Shown here piece after piece: positions 1 through 7,222 of a stretch of DNA of 18,922 nucleotides (position 1 is its first letter; each line of letters opens with the position of its first letter). Source of the DNA: Acidilobaceae archaeon UBA158 (GTDB lineage: Archaea > Thermoproteota > Thermoprotei_A > Sulfolobales > Acidilobaceae); assembly GCA_002506595.1 (NCBI GenBank), contig DAXV01000024.1, forward strand, positions 11,692 to 30,613, in the 5' to 3' direction. The notes beneath the pieces were generated by a model, which ran no database searches, was not told where the DNA came from, and was given only the letters and a program-made list of their open reading frames with translations. Both the position numbers and the translations under genes were made by a program.

Positions 1-119
1 CCACAACAACCACAACAACACCAAAGCCAGTATCTAACACTACAACGATTGCCATAGCCGTAATTGTTATTGTAATTGTTATAATAATAGCAGGAGTTTT
101 ATTAGTAAGAAGGAGATAA
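1..119 (+). CDS. C-terminal end of a surface-anchored protein, probably the ABC importer's substrate-binding protein (5' end outside window)
   Basis: Only the last 38 codons are present, read from base 3 to the TAA at 117-119. They encode a Thr-rich stretch with a Lys-Pro break, a single hydrophobic helix made almost only of Ile, Val, Ala and Leu, and a final Arg-Arg-Arg. This is the layout of an extracellular protein held by a C-terminal membrane anchor, with a (usually glycosylated) Thr linker and a positive cytoplasmic stop. Archaeal Opp/Dpp-family binding proteins are often built this way, and the next four genes encode the matching permeases and ATPases, so a solute-binding protein is the natural reading. 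The binding domain itself is not visible, so the identity rests on context. Confidence 0.65.
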   Translation, partial: TTTTTTPKPVSNTTTIAIAVIVIVIVIIIAGVLLVRRR

Positions 120-198
120 TTTTTTTATAAAATCTTTAAAAACTTTTTTAACCTTAATTTTCTTTTTATTTCTTGGATACAACCTGGTGTAGAAGCTT
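120..198 (+). promoter_or_regulatory. T-rich spacer with possible terminator and TATA-like element; GGTG ribosome-binding site for the first permease
   Basis: The spacer begins with a T run (120-126) and has a second T-rich stretch (about 154-174); archaeal transcription can end at such tracts. Between them, 134-143 (CTTTAAAAAC) resembles a TATA box, which would place a start near 165. GGTG at 186-189 lies 9 nt before the ATG at 199. The T tracts could attenuate rather than fully stop transcription, leaving more binding protein than permease message, but that is inference. Confidence 0.35.
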
Positions 199-1260
199 AT
201 GGGGTATAAAACGTATCTGATTAAAGAAATAATAATTTATGTAACAGTGCTGATCGCGGCTATGAGCTTATTGTATATATTAACATATCCAGTTATACAA
301 GAAGTTCTTAAGGCAACAGTTCAAACTGAAGCAGAGGGATTTAAGCAAGCAATATTAAAGCATGCATCAGGTCATGGTAATTTAAATTTAACAAGCATTA
401 ATATTTTAGTAAATAAATACAAAGCCTCATTAATGGCTGCATATGGTTTAAATCAACCTTTATATTTAAAATATTTTATTCAGATGAAAAACCTATTAAT
501 ATTTAATTTTGGTAATGCTTATTTTTTAACAGCACCTAATGGTAGCCATAAAGTATATGCTATTATTGCTGCATATCTTCCTTATACAATAATATTATTT
601 ACAACTGGTACAATAATAGTAATCTTAGTTGGTACATTGTTAGGTCTATTGTCAGCTAGATATGCTGGCACAGTATGGGATAAATTAGTTCCAACCATAG
701 CTGTTGTACACTCAAGCTTACCTACATGGTGGTTAGGATTTCTTTTAATAGCGGCATTAGCTTATGCAATAAAAATTTTTCCCCCTGGTGGGATAACATC
801 TATTCCGCCTCCGAAAAGCCCCCTTATGTATTCTATTAATATGTTATATCATATGGCATTGCCATTAATAGCATTCTTTATAGTAAATGTAGGTGGATTT
901 GCATATGTTGTGAGAAGCTTAGTTATTAGTACGACAAAGGAGGATTTTGTTATGACTGCTAAGGCTAGAGGTCTAAGCGATTCAAGAATTCTATATAGGC
1001 ACATACTAAGAACTGCCTCACCATCTATTTCTACTCAAGTTGCATTAGCGATAGCAGGATCATTTGCAGGTGGATTAACAACTGAGATAGTATTTAATTG
1101 GCATGGCGTTGGATGGCTAACTTATGAAGCAATATTATTAAATGATCTACCAGTAATATTGGGGATTAACTTTGTTTTAACTGTTATCCTTTTATTAGCA
1201 TTATTTATAAATGAGATGATAAAAGGTTATTTAGACCCAAGAATAAAGGCAGGTGAATAA
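199..1260 (+). CDS. dppB: ABC importer permease, DppB/OppB family
   Basis: This is an integral membrane subunit of a peptide/oligosaccharide ABC importer; it forms half of the translocation pore. The 353-residue protein starts with one membrane helix (about residues 10-32), followed by an extracellular segment of roughly 80 residues and then the five-helix core. The cytoplasmic coupling (EAA) loop is visible at about 252-271 as TAKARGLSDSRILYRHILR, the DppB-type signature that docks on the ATPase. GGTG at 186-189, 9 nt upstream, supports the ATG at 199. The stop at 1258-1260 lies just before the next gene's start. The family is clear. The symbol is the common family name and does not prove a dipeptide substrate; archaeal relatives also import cellobiose-type sugars. 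Confidence 0.9.
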   Translation: MGYKTYLIKEIIIYVTVLIAAMSLLYILTYPVIQEVLKATVQTEAEGFKQAILKHASGHGNLNLTSINILVNKYKASLMAAYGLNQPLYLKYFIQMKNLLIFNFGNAYFLTAPNGSHKVYAIIAAYLPYTIILFTTGTIIVILVGTLLGLLSARYAGTVWDKLVPTIAVVHSSLPTWWLGFLLIAALAYAIKIFPPGGITSIPPPKSPLMYSINMLYHMALPLIAFFIVNVGGFAYVVRSLVISTTKEDFVMTAKARGLSDSRILYRHILRTASPSISTQVALAIAGSFAGGLTTEIVFNWHGVGWLTYEAILLNDLPVILGINFVLTVILLLALFINEMIKGYLDPRIKAGE

Positions 1261-1264
1261 AACA

Positions 1265-2611
1265 GTGTCTGCTGAAACAGGTGTTAAATTATATGTAAAC
1301 ACAATAATAAAAAATAAGTCAGGCTTAATTGGAGTAATTATGATATTATTTTTTGTTGCGTTATCAATATATGCCGTAACAAACTTTAGCAATGTTTCAC
1401 ATCAATGGGAAAACTCAATTTATTGGGAAACCTATCCAAAAAATGCAATGCCTTATTGGATGTCATATTTTAATCCTAATAAAATATTTGCGACAGAAGC
1501 TATTACAACAAAGCCATCTATTATATATTCATCGAATACCTACGATATATATCAATTAAATTATAATTTTACATGGTATAAGGAAATGGCTCCAACAGAT
1601 GTAGTTTTCTATATTAAAACCAATAGCCCTATTGAATCGATTCAAATTCTATGGATTAAGCCTGATGGTACTAACATTACATTAAGCACTACTTCACCAG
1701 TAAGTGTGTCTGATTTGATAACATATTCAAGCTCAATTGATAGTTATATAACTGAGCAAATTGGTTATGTTCCCCCATCTACTACATCTCAAACTCTATC
1801 TCAAGCTCTATTTGGATATGAAGGTAAAGGATTGTTAAATGGAACAATTGAAAAAGGCCTATATAGAATTTCTATAACAATTGTTACATCTCCAAATACA
1901 AAAATTTTGTTAAATAAAGTTTATTTAGAAGGGAATGCATATGGACTTTTTGGTACAGACTCTTATGGTAGGCCAATAGACTTAGGTATTTTGTTAGGTT
2001 TTCCGAATGCCTTAGAAATAGGATTGCTTACATCGATAATATCAGTTATTGGAGGGGTAATTATAGGAGGAATTTCAGGATTTTTAGGTGGAAAAACGGA
2101 TTCAGCAATGAATTGGGTAACGTTAGTAATATTAGTTTTGCCAGCATTACCATTTTTAGTCGTTTTATCTTATATTATGAGACCTAATCTAATTTTAGAG
2201 GCATTGTTAATAGCTTTTTTATCATGGCCTTTTTATGCAATAATAGCAAGGAGCTCAGCTCAATCAATAAAGAACGAAACATATGTTGAGGCTGATAAGG
2301 TGTTGGGGATACCGTCGTATAGGACATTTTTTACTCATTTTTTGCCAAGATTAACACCATTTGCTATTGCATATACAGCATTAGGAGTTCCTGGAGCTAT
2401 AATATTGGTCGAAACACTTTCATTTTTAGGTTTAACTCCTGCAGGTTTAGTAACTTGGGGTTCAATTTTAAATAGCGCAGAATCAAATTTAGCAGCAGTT
2501 AATGGCTGGTGGTGGTGGATTCTCTTTCCTGGAGTTATGATAATTTTAGTTTCTATACCTTTTGTGATGATAGGTTTTGCTATAGAAAAAGCTGTTTTTG
2601 GAGGTAAGTAA
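1265..2611 (+). CDS. dppC: ABC importer permease, DppC/OppC family, with a large extracellular insert
   Basis: Second pore subunit of the importer, 448 residues when started at GTG 1265. TM1 is at about residues 21-39. The family's GTDxxGR motif comes only at 230-236 and the coupling loop starts at Y340 (EADKVLGIPSYR). Usual DppC proteins are about 300 residues; the excess lies between TM1 and GTDSYGR, outside the cell, and reads as beta-rich, Ser/Thr-rich sequence with a few N-glycosylation sequons. Start choice: GGTG at 1252-1255 is 9 nt before GTG 1265, the same spacing as the preceding gene. An in-frame GTG at 1253 lies inside that motif and would overlap dppB by 8 nt; it remains possible. 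The insert may contact the binding protein or the surface layer (inference). Confidence 0.9.
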   Translation: MSAETGVKLYVNTIIKNKSGLIGVIMILFFVALSIYAVTNFSNVSHQWENSIYWETYPKNAMPYWMSYFNPNKIFATEAITTKPSIIYSSNTYDIYQLNYNFTWYKEMAPTDVVFYIKTNSPIESIQILWIKPDGTNITLSTTSPVSVSDLITYSSSIDSYITEQIGYVPPSTTSQTLSQALFGYEGKGLLNGTIEKGLYRISITIVTSPNTKILLNKVYLEGNAYGLFGTDSYGRPIDLGILLGFPNALEIGLLTSIISVIGGVIIGGISGFLGGKTDSAMNWVTLVILVLPALPFLVVLSYIMRPNLILEALLIAFLSWPFYAIIARSSAQSIKNETYVEADKVLGIPSYRTFFTHFLPRLTPFAIAYTALGVPGAIILVETLSFLGLTPAGLVTWGSILNSAESNLAAVNGWWWWILFPGVMIILVSIPFVMIGFAIEKAVFGGK

Positions 2612-2612
2612 A

Positions 2613-3554
2613 ATGCCTATATTGACTATTAAAAATTTATCAATTCATTTTTACACGCCAAAAGGAGTAAGAAAGGCCGTTGATAGAGTTGACTTAGAAT
2701 TAAACAAAGGAGAAGTAGTAGGAATAGCAGGAGAAAGTGGGTCAGGAAAAAGTACTTTAGCTTTAGGTATAATGAGGCTTATTAATTATCCAGGAAAAAT
2801 AGTTTCTGGTGAAATTTACTTTAATGAAGAAAATATATTGAAAATGAGTGAAGATGATTTTAATAAGAAAATTAGATGGAAGAAAATAGCCATGATTTTC
2901 CAGGGATCTATGAATGGTTTTACACCAGTTTTTAAAATAGGAGATCAAATTAGAGAGGTAATGGAAATTCATGGATATAATGGAGACTATGATAAAAGAA
3001 TAAAAGAATTGTTAAATATGGTAGAGCTTGATGAGAGCGTTGCTAACAAATACCCACATGAATTGTCCGGAGGAATGAGACAAAGGGCTTTTATAGCTAT
3101 GGCTTTAGCATTAAATCCTGAGATATTAATATGCGATGAACCTACAACAGCATTGGATGTAATAACGCAAGCTAAAATATTAAATCTTTTGAAAAAATTA
3201 AAAAAGGAATTAAATCTATCTATAATATTTATAACTCATGATTTGGCCTTACTTTCAGAAATATCAGATAAATTATATATAATGTATGCAGGAGCAATTA
3301 TGGAAAGAGGAGATTCATTGCAAATATATAAAAATCCTAAACATCCATATACACAACTATTAATGGAAGCAATCGCTGATATTAATAAAGATTATATTAA
3401 AGGAATACCAGGCTTTATGCCTGATTTAGCGAATTTGCCTAATGGGTGTAGGTTTAGTAATAGATGTCCATTTGCTATGGATATATGTAAAAAGAAAGAG
3501 CCTGAATTGAAGAGATTAGATGGTGATAGATATGTCTCATGTTGGTTATATTGA
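2613..3554 (+). CDS. dppD: ABC importer ATPase, DppD/OppD family
   Basis: One of two different ATPases that power the importer from the cytoplasm. Walker A is GESGSGKST with Lys46, the ABC signature LSGGMRQR begins at Leu151, and Walker B is ILICDEP with Asp175-Glu176. The C-terminal oligopeptide-transporter extension carries four cysteines, C279, C285, C292 and C310, spaced C-x5-C-x6-C-x17-C. In a DppD of known structure an equivalent cluster binds [4Fe-4S]. The open frame extends to TTG 2598, but GGAGGT at 2600-2605 is 7 nt before ATG 2613, so the ATG is taken (313 residues). The coding end overlaps dppF by 23 nt, pointing to translational coupling. Confidence 0.92.
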   Translation: MPILTIKNLSIHFYTPKGVRKAVDRVDLELNKGEVVGIAGESGSGKSTLALGIMRLINYPGKIVSGEIYFNEENILKMSEDDFNKKIRWKKIAMIFQGSMNGFTPVFKIGDQIREVMEIHGYNGDYDKRIKELLNMVELDESVANKYPHELSGGMRQRAFIAMALALNPEILICDEPTTALDVITQAKILNLLKKLKKELNLSIIFITHDLALLSEISDKLYIMYAGAIMERGDSLQIYKNPKHPYTQLLMEAIADINKDYIKGIPGFMPDLANLPNGCRFSNRCPFAMDICKKKEPELKRLDGDRYVSCWLY

Positions 3555-4521
3555 TCCGAATTACATTTTTTACATAAAGGATCTTAAGGTATACTTTACA
3601 AAAGGAGGTTTTTTGTCAAAGCCTCATACAACAAAAGCAATAGATGGAGTAAACTTGAAAATTAGGAGAAAAGAAGTATTAGCGCTGGTAGGAGAAAGTG
3701 GTAGCGGTAAAACAACTTTAGGTAGGACTTTAATTGGGTTACAAAAACCTACTTCTGGGCAGGTAATTTATAATAGAGATGGTAATAACCCTATTGTAAT
3801 TGATCCTAAGGTAAAACAAATAAAAAAGATAAGAAGAGAACTACAAATGATTTACCAAGATCCATATTCATCTATTGATCCTTATATGAAGGTATATGAT
3901 GCAATAGCGCAACCGTTAAAATATGCAGGAGTAAAATCAAAAGAAGAAATAAATAAAAAAATTGAACAATCGTTAAAAATGGTCGGACTTCCGTTTGATT
4001 TAATACAGAATTATGTTTTTCAATTATCTGGAGGACAAAGACAAAGGCTTAGCATAGCTAGGGCATTATCATTAGATCCAAAGTTTTTGGTTGCAGATGA
4101 ACCAGTTACAATGCTTGATGCATCTTTAAAAGGAGAAATAGTTGAACTTCTAAGTAAAATAAATAAAGAAACCGGCATAACAATTCTATTTATCACACAC
4201 GAATTGCCTATTGCAAAAATTATTGCAAATAGAATTGCAGTTATGTATAAAGGTAAGATTGTAGAGTCTGGAAACGCTAAAACAGTTTTAACTGATCCAT
4301 TGCATCCGTATACTAAGGCATTGTTGGAAGCATATCCAAAAATTGATCCAACTTTAAAGGATACATATAAAACTATAAATGTTAAGGAAGAAGGAAAAGT
4401 AATATCAAATGGCTGTCCATTTTATGATAGGTGTCCATTTGCAACTCAGAAATGTTTTGAACAAAATCCTGAATTAAAAGAAATCAGCGCAGATCATGAG
4501 GTCGCATGCTGGTTATATTAA
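3532..4521 (+). CDS. dppF: ABC importer ATPase, DppF/OppF family
   Basis: Partner ATPase to dppD, 329 residues. Walker A GESGSGKTT has Lys60, the signature LSGGQRQR starts at Leu165, and Walker B ends in Asp189-Glu190. The D-loop region reads TMLDASL where many relatives have SALDVS. The C-terminal extension holds C295, C301, C308 and C326 with exactly the spacing seen in the upstream ATPase, and both proteins end in the same CWLY. An in-frame ATG at 3520 gives four extra residues, but GGTG at 3522-3525 lies 6 nt before ATG 3532, which is preferred. The gene overlaps dppD and is followed within 14 nt by a small membrane protein gene. Confidence 0.92.
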   Translation: MSHVGYIDPNYIFYIKDLKVYFTKGGFLSKPHTTKAIDGVNLKIRRKEVLALVGESGSGKTTLGRTLIGLQKPTSGQVIYNRDGNNPIVIDPKVKQIKKIRRELQMIYQDPYSSIDPYMKVYDAIAQPLKYAGVKSKEEINKKIEQSLKMVGLPFDLIQNYVFQLSGGQRQRLSIARALSLDPKFLVADEPVTMLDASLKGEIVELLSKINKETGITILFITHELPIAKIIANRIAVMYKGKIVESGNAKTVLTDPLHPYTKALLEAYPKIDPTLKDTYKTINVKEEGKVISNGCPFYDRCPFATQKCFEQNPELKEISADHEVACWLY

Positions 4522-4535
4522 GTGGTGTGAAAATA

Positions 4536-4724
4536 ATGGAAAAATATTTTAAAGAAATTTTGATTGGGATTTTTATGTTATTTCTTTCCTTTGTTTTAAC
4601 ATATTTCGGTAAAGTTTATGAAAACTTATGGATCTTAGTATTAGCAATGTCATTTAGTTTATCTGGTGCATTGATAGGTTTAAGAGGTTTAATTGAATTT
4701 TTAGCAAAGATTTATAGAAAATAA
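4536..4724 (+). CDS. Small two-helix membrane protein, unknown function
   Basis: A 62-residue protein with two hydrophobic segments (about residues 8-25 and 31-55) joined by a short polar turn, and a basic end (KIYRK). I do not recognise a family. GGTG at 4524-4527 is 8 nt before ATG 4536. The frame is open back to 4506 inside dppF, but that longer form lacks a ribosome-binding site. Only 14 nt separate it from dppF, so it is probably co-transcribed with the importer and could be an accessory or stabilising subunit; that is inference from position alone. Confidence 0.7.
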   Translation: MEKYFKEILIGIFMLFLSFVLTYFGKVYENLWILVLAMSFSLSGALIGLRGLIEFLAKIYRK

Positions 4725-4732
4725 TAGGTTAA

Positions 4733-4741
4733 TTATTTAAT
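4733..4741 (+). promoter_or_regulatory. TATA-like box for the oxidoreductase gene
   Basis: TTATTTAAT at 4733-4741, in a T/A-rich 37-nt gap, is centred 25 nt before the ATG at 4762. An archaeal TATA box normally lies about 26-27 nt before the transcription start, so the message may begin at or next to 4762. The nearby T run (4741-4749) could also serve to end importer transcripts. Confidence 0.35.
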
Positions 4742-4773
4742 TTTCTTTTGTAATTAAAAGTATGGTGTTAGTT

Positions 4774-5769
4774 TTGAAAATTGCAGTAGTAGGTAGCAGA
4801 GGATTTGGTAGGGTTCACTTATATGCATTAAATAAGTTAAAGCAAGAAGGATATGATTTAAAAATATATGTATTTAGTTCGGATAAAAACGAGGCAGAAA
4901 ATCTAGGAAAAGAATTTATGGCTTCTGGTATATTTACATCTTATGATGAAGTTTTGTCTTCAGATGTAGATATAGTAGATTTAATTGTTAGTCATGATTC
5001 TCATTTGGATATGAGTATTAAGGCTATGGAAAGAAAAAAACATGTGATTTTAGAAAAGCCTATTGCAAGAACTGTAGATGAAGCAAATAAAATAATTGAA
5101 AAGGCTAAAATAAGTAAGGTAAAATTTATGGTTGCAGAAAATTATTATTTTGATTCTTCTATAAGGAAGGCTGTTGAGATAACTAATAATGAGTTAGGGA
5201 AAATATATTCAATTATAGTTAGATATTCTACTTATAATCAGCCAAGAACTTGGAGAAAAAATAAAGAATCAATGGGTGGAGGTGCTCTAATAGATGGAGG
5301 GATACATTTTGTAGATGCTATGCTTAACTTAGGAGGAAGTTATGATAAGATATGCTCTATAAATTATAAAACTTATATAGATATGGAAGGTGAAGATACA
5401 AGTATAGCATTAATTAACTTTAAGAATGGTGCAAAAGGTACTTTAATTTTTAGCTGGGGGATGAATAATTCACCATTAGTTCCAGCTTTTGAAATTTATG
5501 GAGAAAAAGGAACAATATATGAAGATCCATATACGAGGAAAGTAGAAATATCAGGTAAAACTAGATATGTAAGAAGGTTTGGCGATATTATTTATAATAA
5601 TAATAGAATTGAAATACCAGACACAGATTCAATAAAAGATGAACTAAAAGGCTTTATAGATTCAGTAATTAATGAAACACCTGTCCCTATGCCCCCAGAA
5701 ATAGCCTTAAGAGACTTAAAAACAGTTTTAAATATATATGATTCAAATTGTTTTAAAGATTTAGCTTAG
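4774..5769 (+). CDS. Gfo/Idh/MocA family NAD(P)-dependent oxidoreductase
   Basis: A cytosolic dehydrogenase of the family that oxidises or reduces sugars, inositols and related hydroxyl compounds. The N-terminal Rossmann fold starts directly (KIAVVGSRGFGRVH) and contains the family EKP motif (E94-K95-P96; Lys95 is the expected catalytic Lys). The second domain has GGGALIDGGIHFVD, with Asp174 and His178 as the other expected active-site residues. The 331-residue length is normal. Start choice is open: TTG 4774 has GGTG 6 nt upstream (4764-4767) and gives the usual family N-terminus; the in-frame ATG at 4762 adds four residues and could be leaderless. The substrate cannot be read from sequence. 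Its position behind the importer hints at sugar use. It overlaps the convergent gene by 9 nt. Confidence 0.88.
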   Translation: MKIAVVGSRGFGRVHLYALNKLKQEGYDLKIYVFSSDKNEAENLGKEFMASGIFTSYDEVLSSDVDIVDLIVSHDSHLDMSIKAMERKKHVILEKPIARTVDEANKIIEKAKISKVKFMVAENYYFDSSIRKAVEITNNELGKIYSIIVRYSTYNQPRTWRKNKESMGGGALIDGGIHFVDAMLNLGGSYDKICSINYKTYIDMEGEDTSIALINFKNGAKGTLIFSWGMNNSPLVPAFEIYGEKGTIYEDPYTRKVEISGKTRYVRRFGDIIYNNNRIEIPDTDSIKDELKGFIDSVINETPVPMPPEIALRDLKTVLNIYDSNCFKDLA

Positions 5770-6129
5770 CAGCTTTAGTATTTTTTCCTTATATGGTGAT
5801 TCATTTATAGCATCATTTAATACCTTTTTATCTCTATTTTTCATGCTTTCCGGCAAATTATTTTGTGCTTGTAATCTCATCATTACAACCTGCTTAGCAA
5901 CATTTTCAGGTAATGAAGAAATTATTTTTAGATTAGTCTTACAAATTTCTTTATATTGATCATCATTAGCATATTTTTGTACTTCTTTTATGAAATCAGT
6001 TAATGCATTAACAACCTGTTCTTGTTGTAATCCTAATAATGATGAAAAGACATTTTTTAACGTTTCTTCCTTTTTATTTTCAGGGAGTTTCAATAAAGAT
6101 TTTACATCCAATGACAAATTTATCGCCAA
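5761..6129 (-). CDS. Small helical protein with internal LPEN repeat, unknown function
   Basis: A 122-residue, soluble-looking, probably all-helical protein rich in Lys, Asn, Gln and Leu. I do not recognise the family. LPEN occurs twice (residues 15-18 and 73-76), each time followed by a helix and then an LQ/LPE segment ending in NALTDFI or LNDAI, which suggests two copies of an approximately 35-residue helical unit. The start is TTG at 6129; no GGTG precedes it, but a TATA-like TTAAATATTT (6151-6160) is centred about 27 nt upstream, so a leaderless message is plausible. It lies 29 nt after the stop of the next minus-strand gene upstream and may also be read from that promoter. Its 3' end overlaps the oxidoreductase gene by 9 nt. 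Confidence 0.72.
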   Translation of the reverse strand: MAINLSLDVKSLLKLPENKKEETLKNVFSSLLGLQQEQVVNALTDFIKEVQKYANDDQYKEICKTNLKIISSLPENVAKQVVMMRLQAQNNLPESMKNRDKKVLNDAINESPYKEKILKLLS

Positions 6130-6150
6130 ATCATTATTGGTGTCTAAAGA

Positions 6151-6160
6151 TTAAATATTT
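6151..6160 (-). promoter_or_regulatory. TATA-like box for the LPEN-repeat gene
   Basis: The sequence (AAATATTTAA on the minus strand) is centred about 27 nt from the TTG start at 6129. That is the distance expected from TATA box to transcription start, so it fits a leaderless message. AT-rich DNA yields such matches by chance, hence modest confidence. Confidence 0.3.
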
Positions 6161-6551
6161 ATTTTCCAGAATTTAATTTTTTATAATATAGGCATTTCTT
6201 TGAAAGTTCATAATAATTATCTATATCTCTTAGCGTTAATCTTATATAATCTCCGTTTTTATTTTTGTGCATTGAATATTTCTTATAAATTTCAAATTTT
6301 ATTGTTTTTTCATCAAGACCTTTAAATATTAACAATATTATATCTTTAACTATATCATTATTACAAATGGAGTTACTATTAATTTCATATAGGCAATTAA
6401 ATGCTATATCGTAATACTTAAGGAAATCTTCATTACTAATAGATATTTTATAATCAAAATATAGCATTGATTCGATACAATTCTTACCAAGTCCCTTTTT
6501 TATTAGGCTTTCTATAATTTTCACTATTTTGTTATCGCAGCTAATGCTCAT
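6159..6551 (-). CDS. Small protein made of two similar halves, unknown function
   Basis: A 130-residue protein I cannot assign. It contains a clear internal duplication: residues 9-55 and 67-122 share the pattern IVKxIxxLIxKGLxxKxI, then Tyr-rich sequence, then YYxxxxxCLY. Each half looks like two or three helices. There is no signal peptide or membrane segment; five Cys residues are present, two of them at matching places (C53, C120). ATG 6551 has no GGTG in front; a TATA-like TTTATTTAAA on the minus strand (plus 6582-6590) lies about 27 nt before a start near 6558, so the leader would be a few nt. The gene is followed at 29 nt by the LPEN-repeat gene on the same strand, likely an operon. 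Confidence 0.72.
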   Translation of the reverse strand: MSISCDNKIVKIIESLIKKGLGKNCIESMLYFDYKISISNEDFLKYYDIAFNCLYEINSNSICNNDIVKDIILLIFKGLDEKTIKFEIYKKYSMHKNKNGDYIRLTLRDIDNYYELSKKCLYYKKLNSGK

Positions 6552-6581
6552 TTTTAATCATATAATAAAGTAAAGTTTAGG

Positions 6582-6590
6582 CTTTAAATA
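6582..6590 (-). promoter_or_regulatory. TATA-like box upstream of the duplicated-domain gene
   Basis: CTTTAAATA on the plus strand (TATTTAAAG on the minus) lies about 35 nt before the ATG at 6551 and predicts transcription starting near 6558. The rest of 6552-6731 is extremely AT-rich, serves as the divergent promoter region for the minus-strand pair and the plus-strand gene at 6732, and shows no other feature I can support. Confidence 0.3.
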
Positions 6591-6731
6591 AACATTTTAA
6601 ATTGCATTATAAAAAATATTATAAAAAAGATGTTTTTTAATTTAAAATATGTTTATTAAATATATTATATAAATCTATATATCAAATAATAAATAAATTT
6701 ATATGACATATAAAATTGGGAGATTTCAAAT

Positions 6732-7130
6732 ATGGAAACAGTATCAGAAATACTGAATTCAAAGCTTGAATGGATTGAAGTAGAAAGGTATCTTTATAAT
6801 AAACCATTTCATTATCATGTTTTAATAAAAAAGGTAAACATTATACATCCGAAGGAATTTGGATATAAAAGGTCGTTTGGAGAGTTTAATGGAGAGAAAT
6901 TCGATTGGAGGAAAACTTTAATAGATGGAAGCTGCATTCATGTAAGAGAGTATGATACATATTATATTATACATAGAGATAGAATTAATCCTGATGATGA
7001 TTTGATAAGGCATATAGCATTAGATTCACTAAAAAGTTTACCTAAATTATTACCATTTATAATTCCTATTCTTTTATTAAAATATAATTATAAATTGATT
7101 AAGAAAAAAAGATTAAGAAAATATATATAA
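6732..7130 (+). CDS. Orphan protein with C-terminal hydrophobic segment and basic tail, unknown function
   Basis: A 132-residue protein, no family recognised. The first hundred residues are polar and rich in Tyr, Trp, His and Asp, with no signal peptide. Residues about 104-117 (LPKLLPFIIPILLL) are hydrophobic but short for a membrane helix. The end is strongly basic (KLIKKKRLRKYI), so peripheral membrane or nucleic-acid contact are both conceivable. GGGAG at 6718-6722, 9 nt before ATG 6732, is a possible ribosome-binding site, and ATTTATATG at 6696-6704 a possible TATA box. It stands alone between divergent and convergent neighbours. Confidence 0.68.
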   Translation: METVSEILNSKLEWIEVERYLYNKPFHYHVLIKKVNIIHPKEFGYKRSFGEFNGEKFDWRKTLIDGSCIHVREYDTYYIIHRDRINPDDDLIRHIALDSLKSLPKLLPFIIPILLLKYNYKLIKKKRLRKYI

Positions 7131-7180
7131 TAGTTCTGCATAGTAATTTAGTTATTATTTTGATATGTTTCCTTTTATTA

Positions 7181-7198
7181 TAAGATTAAAAAATCTTA
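7181..7198. terminator. Stem-loop between convergent genes, possible shared terminator
   Basis: TAAGATT at 7181-7187 pairs perfectly with AATCTTA at 7192-7198 across a 4-nt A loop, in the 92-nt gap between two converging genes. For the left gene, T-rich sequence at 7155-7180 could by itself end transcription. The 7-bp stem is weak, so its role is uncertain. Confidence 0.3.
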
Positions 7199-7222
7199 AG
7201 GCGCAATGTTTTAACTTAATTA

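Noticed and set aside
2763..2972. 69-codon minus-strand open frame inside dppD
   Set aside because: Antisense to the conserved ATPase domain.
6552..6731. Very AT-rich 180-nt gap considered as a replication origin or repeat array
   Set aside because: No repeated units, origin-recognition-box-like motifs or neighbouring orc1/cdc6 gene; ordinary divergent promoter DNA explains it.
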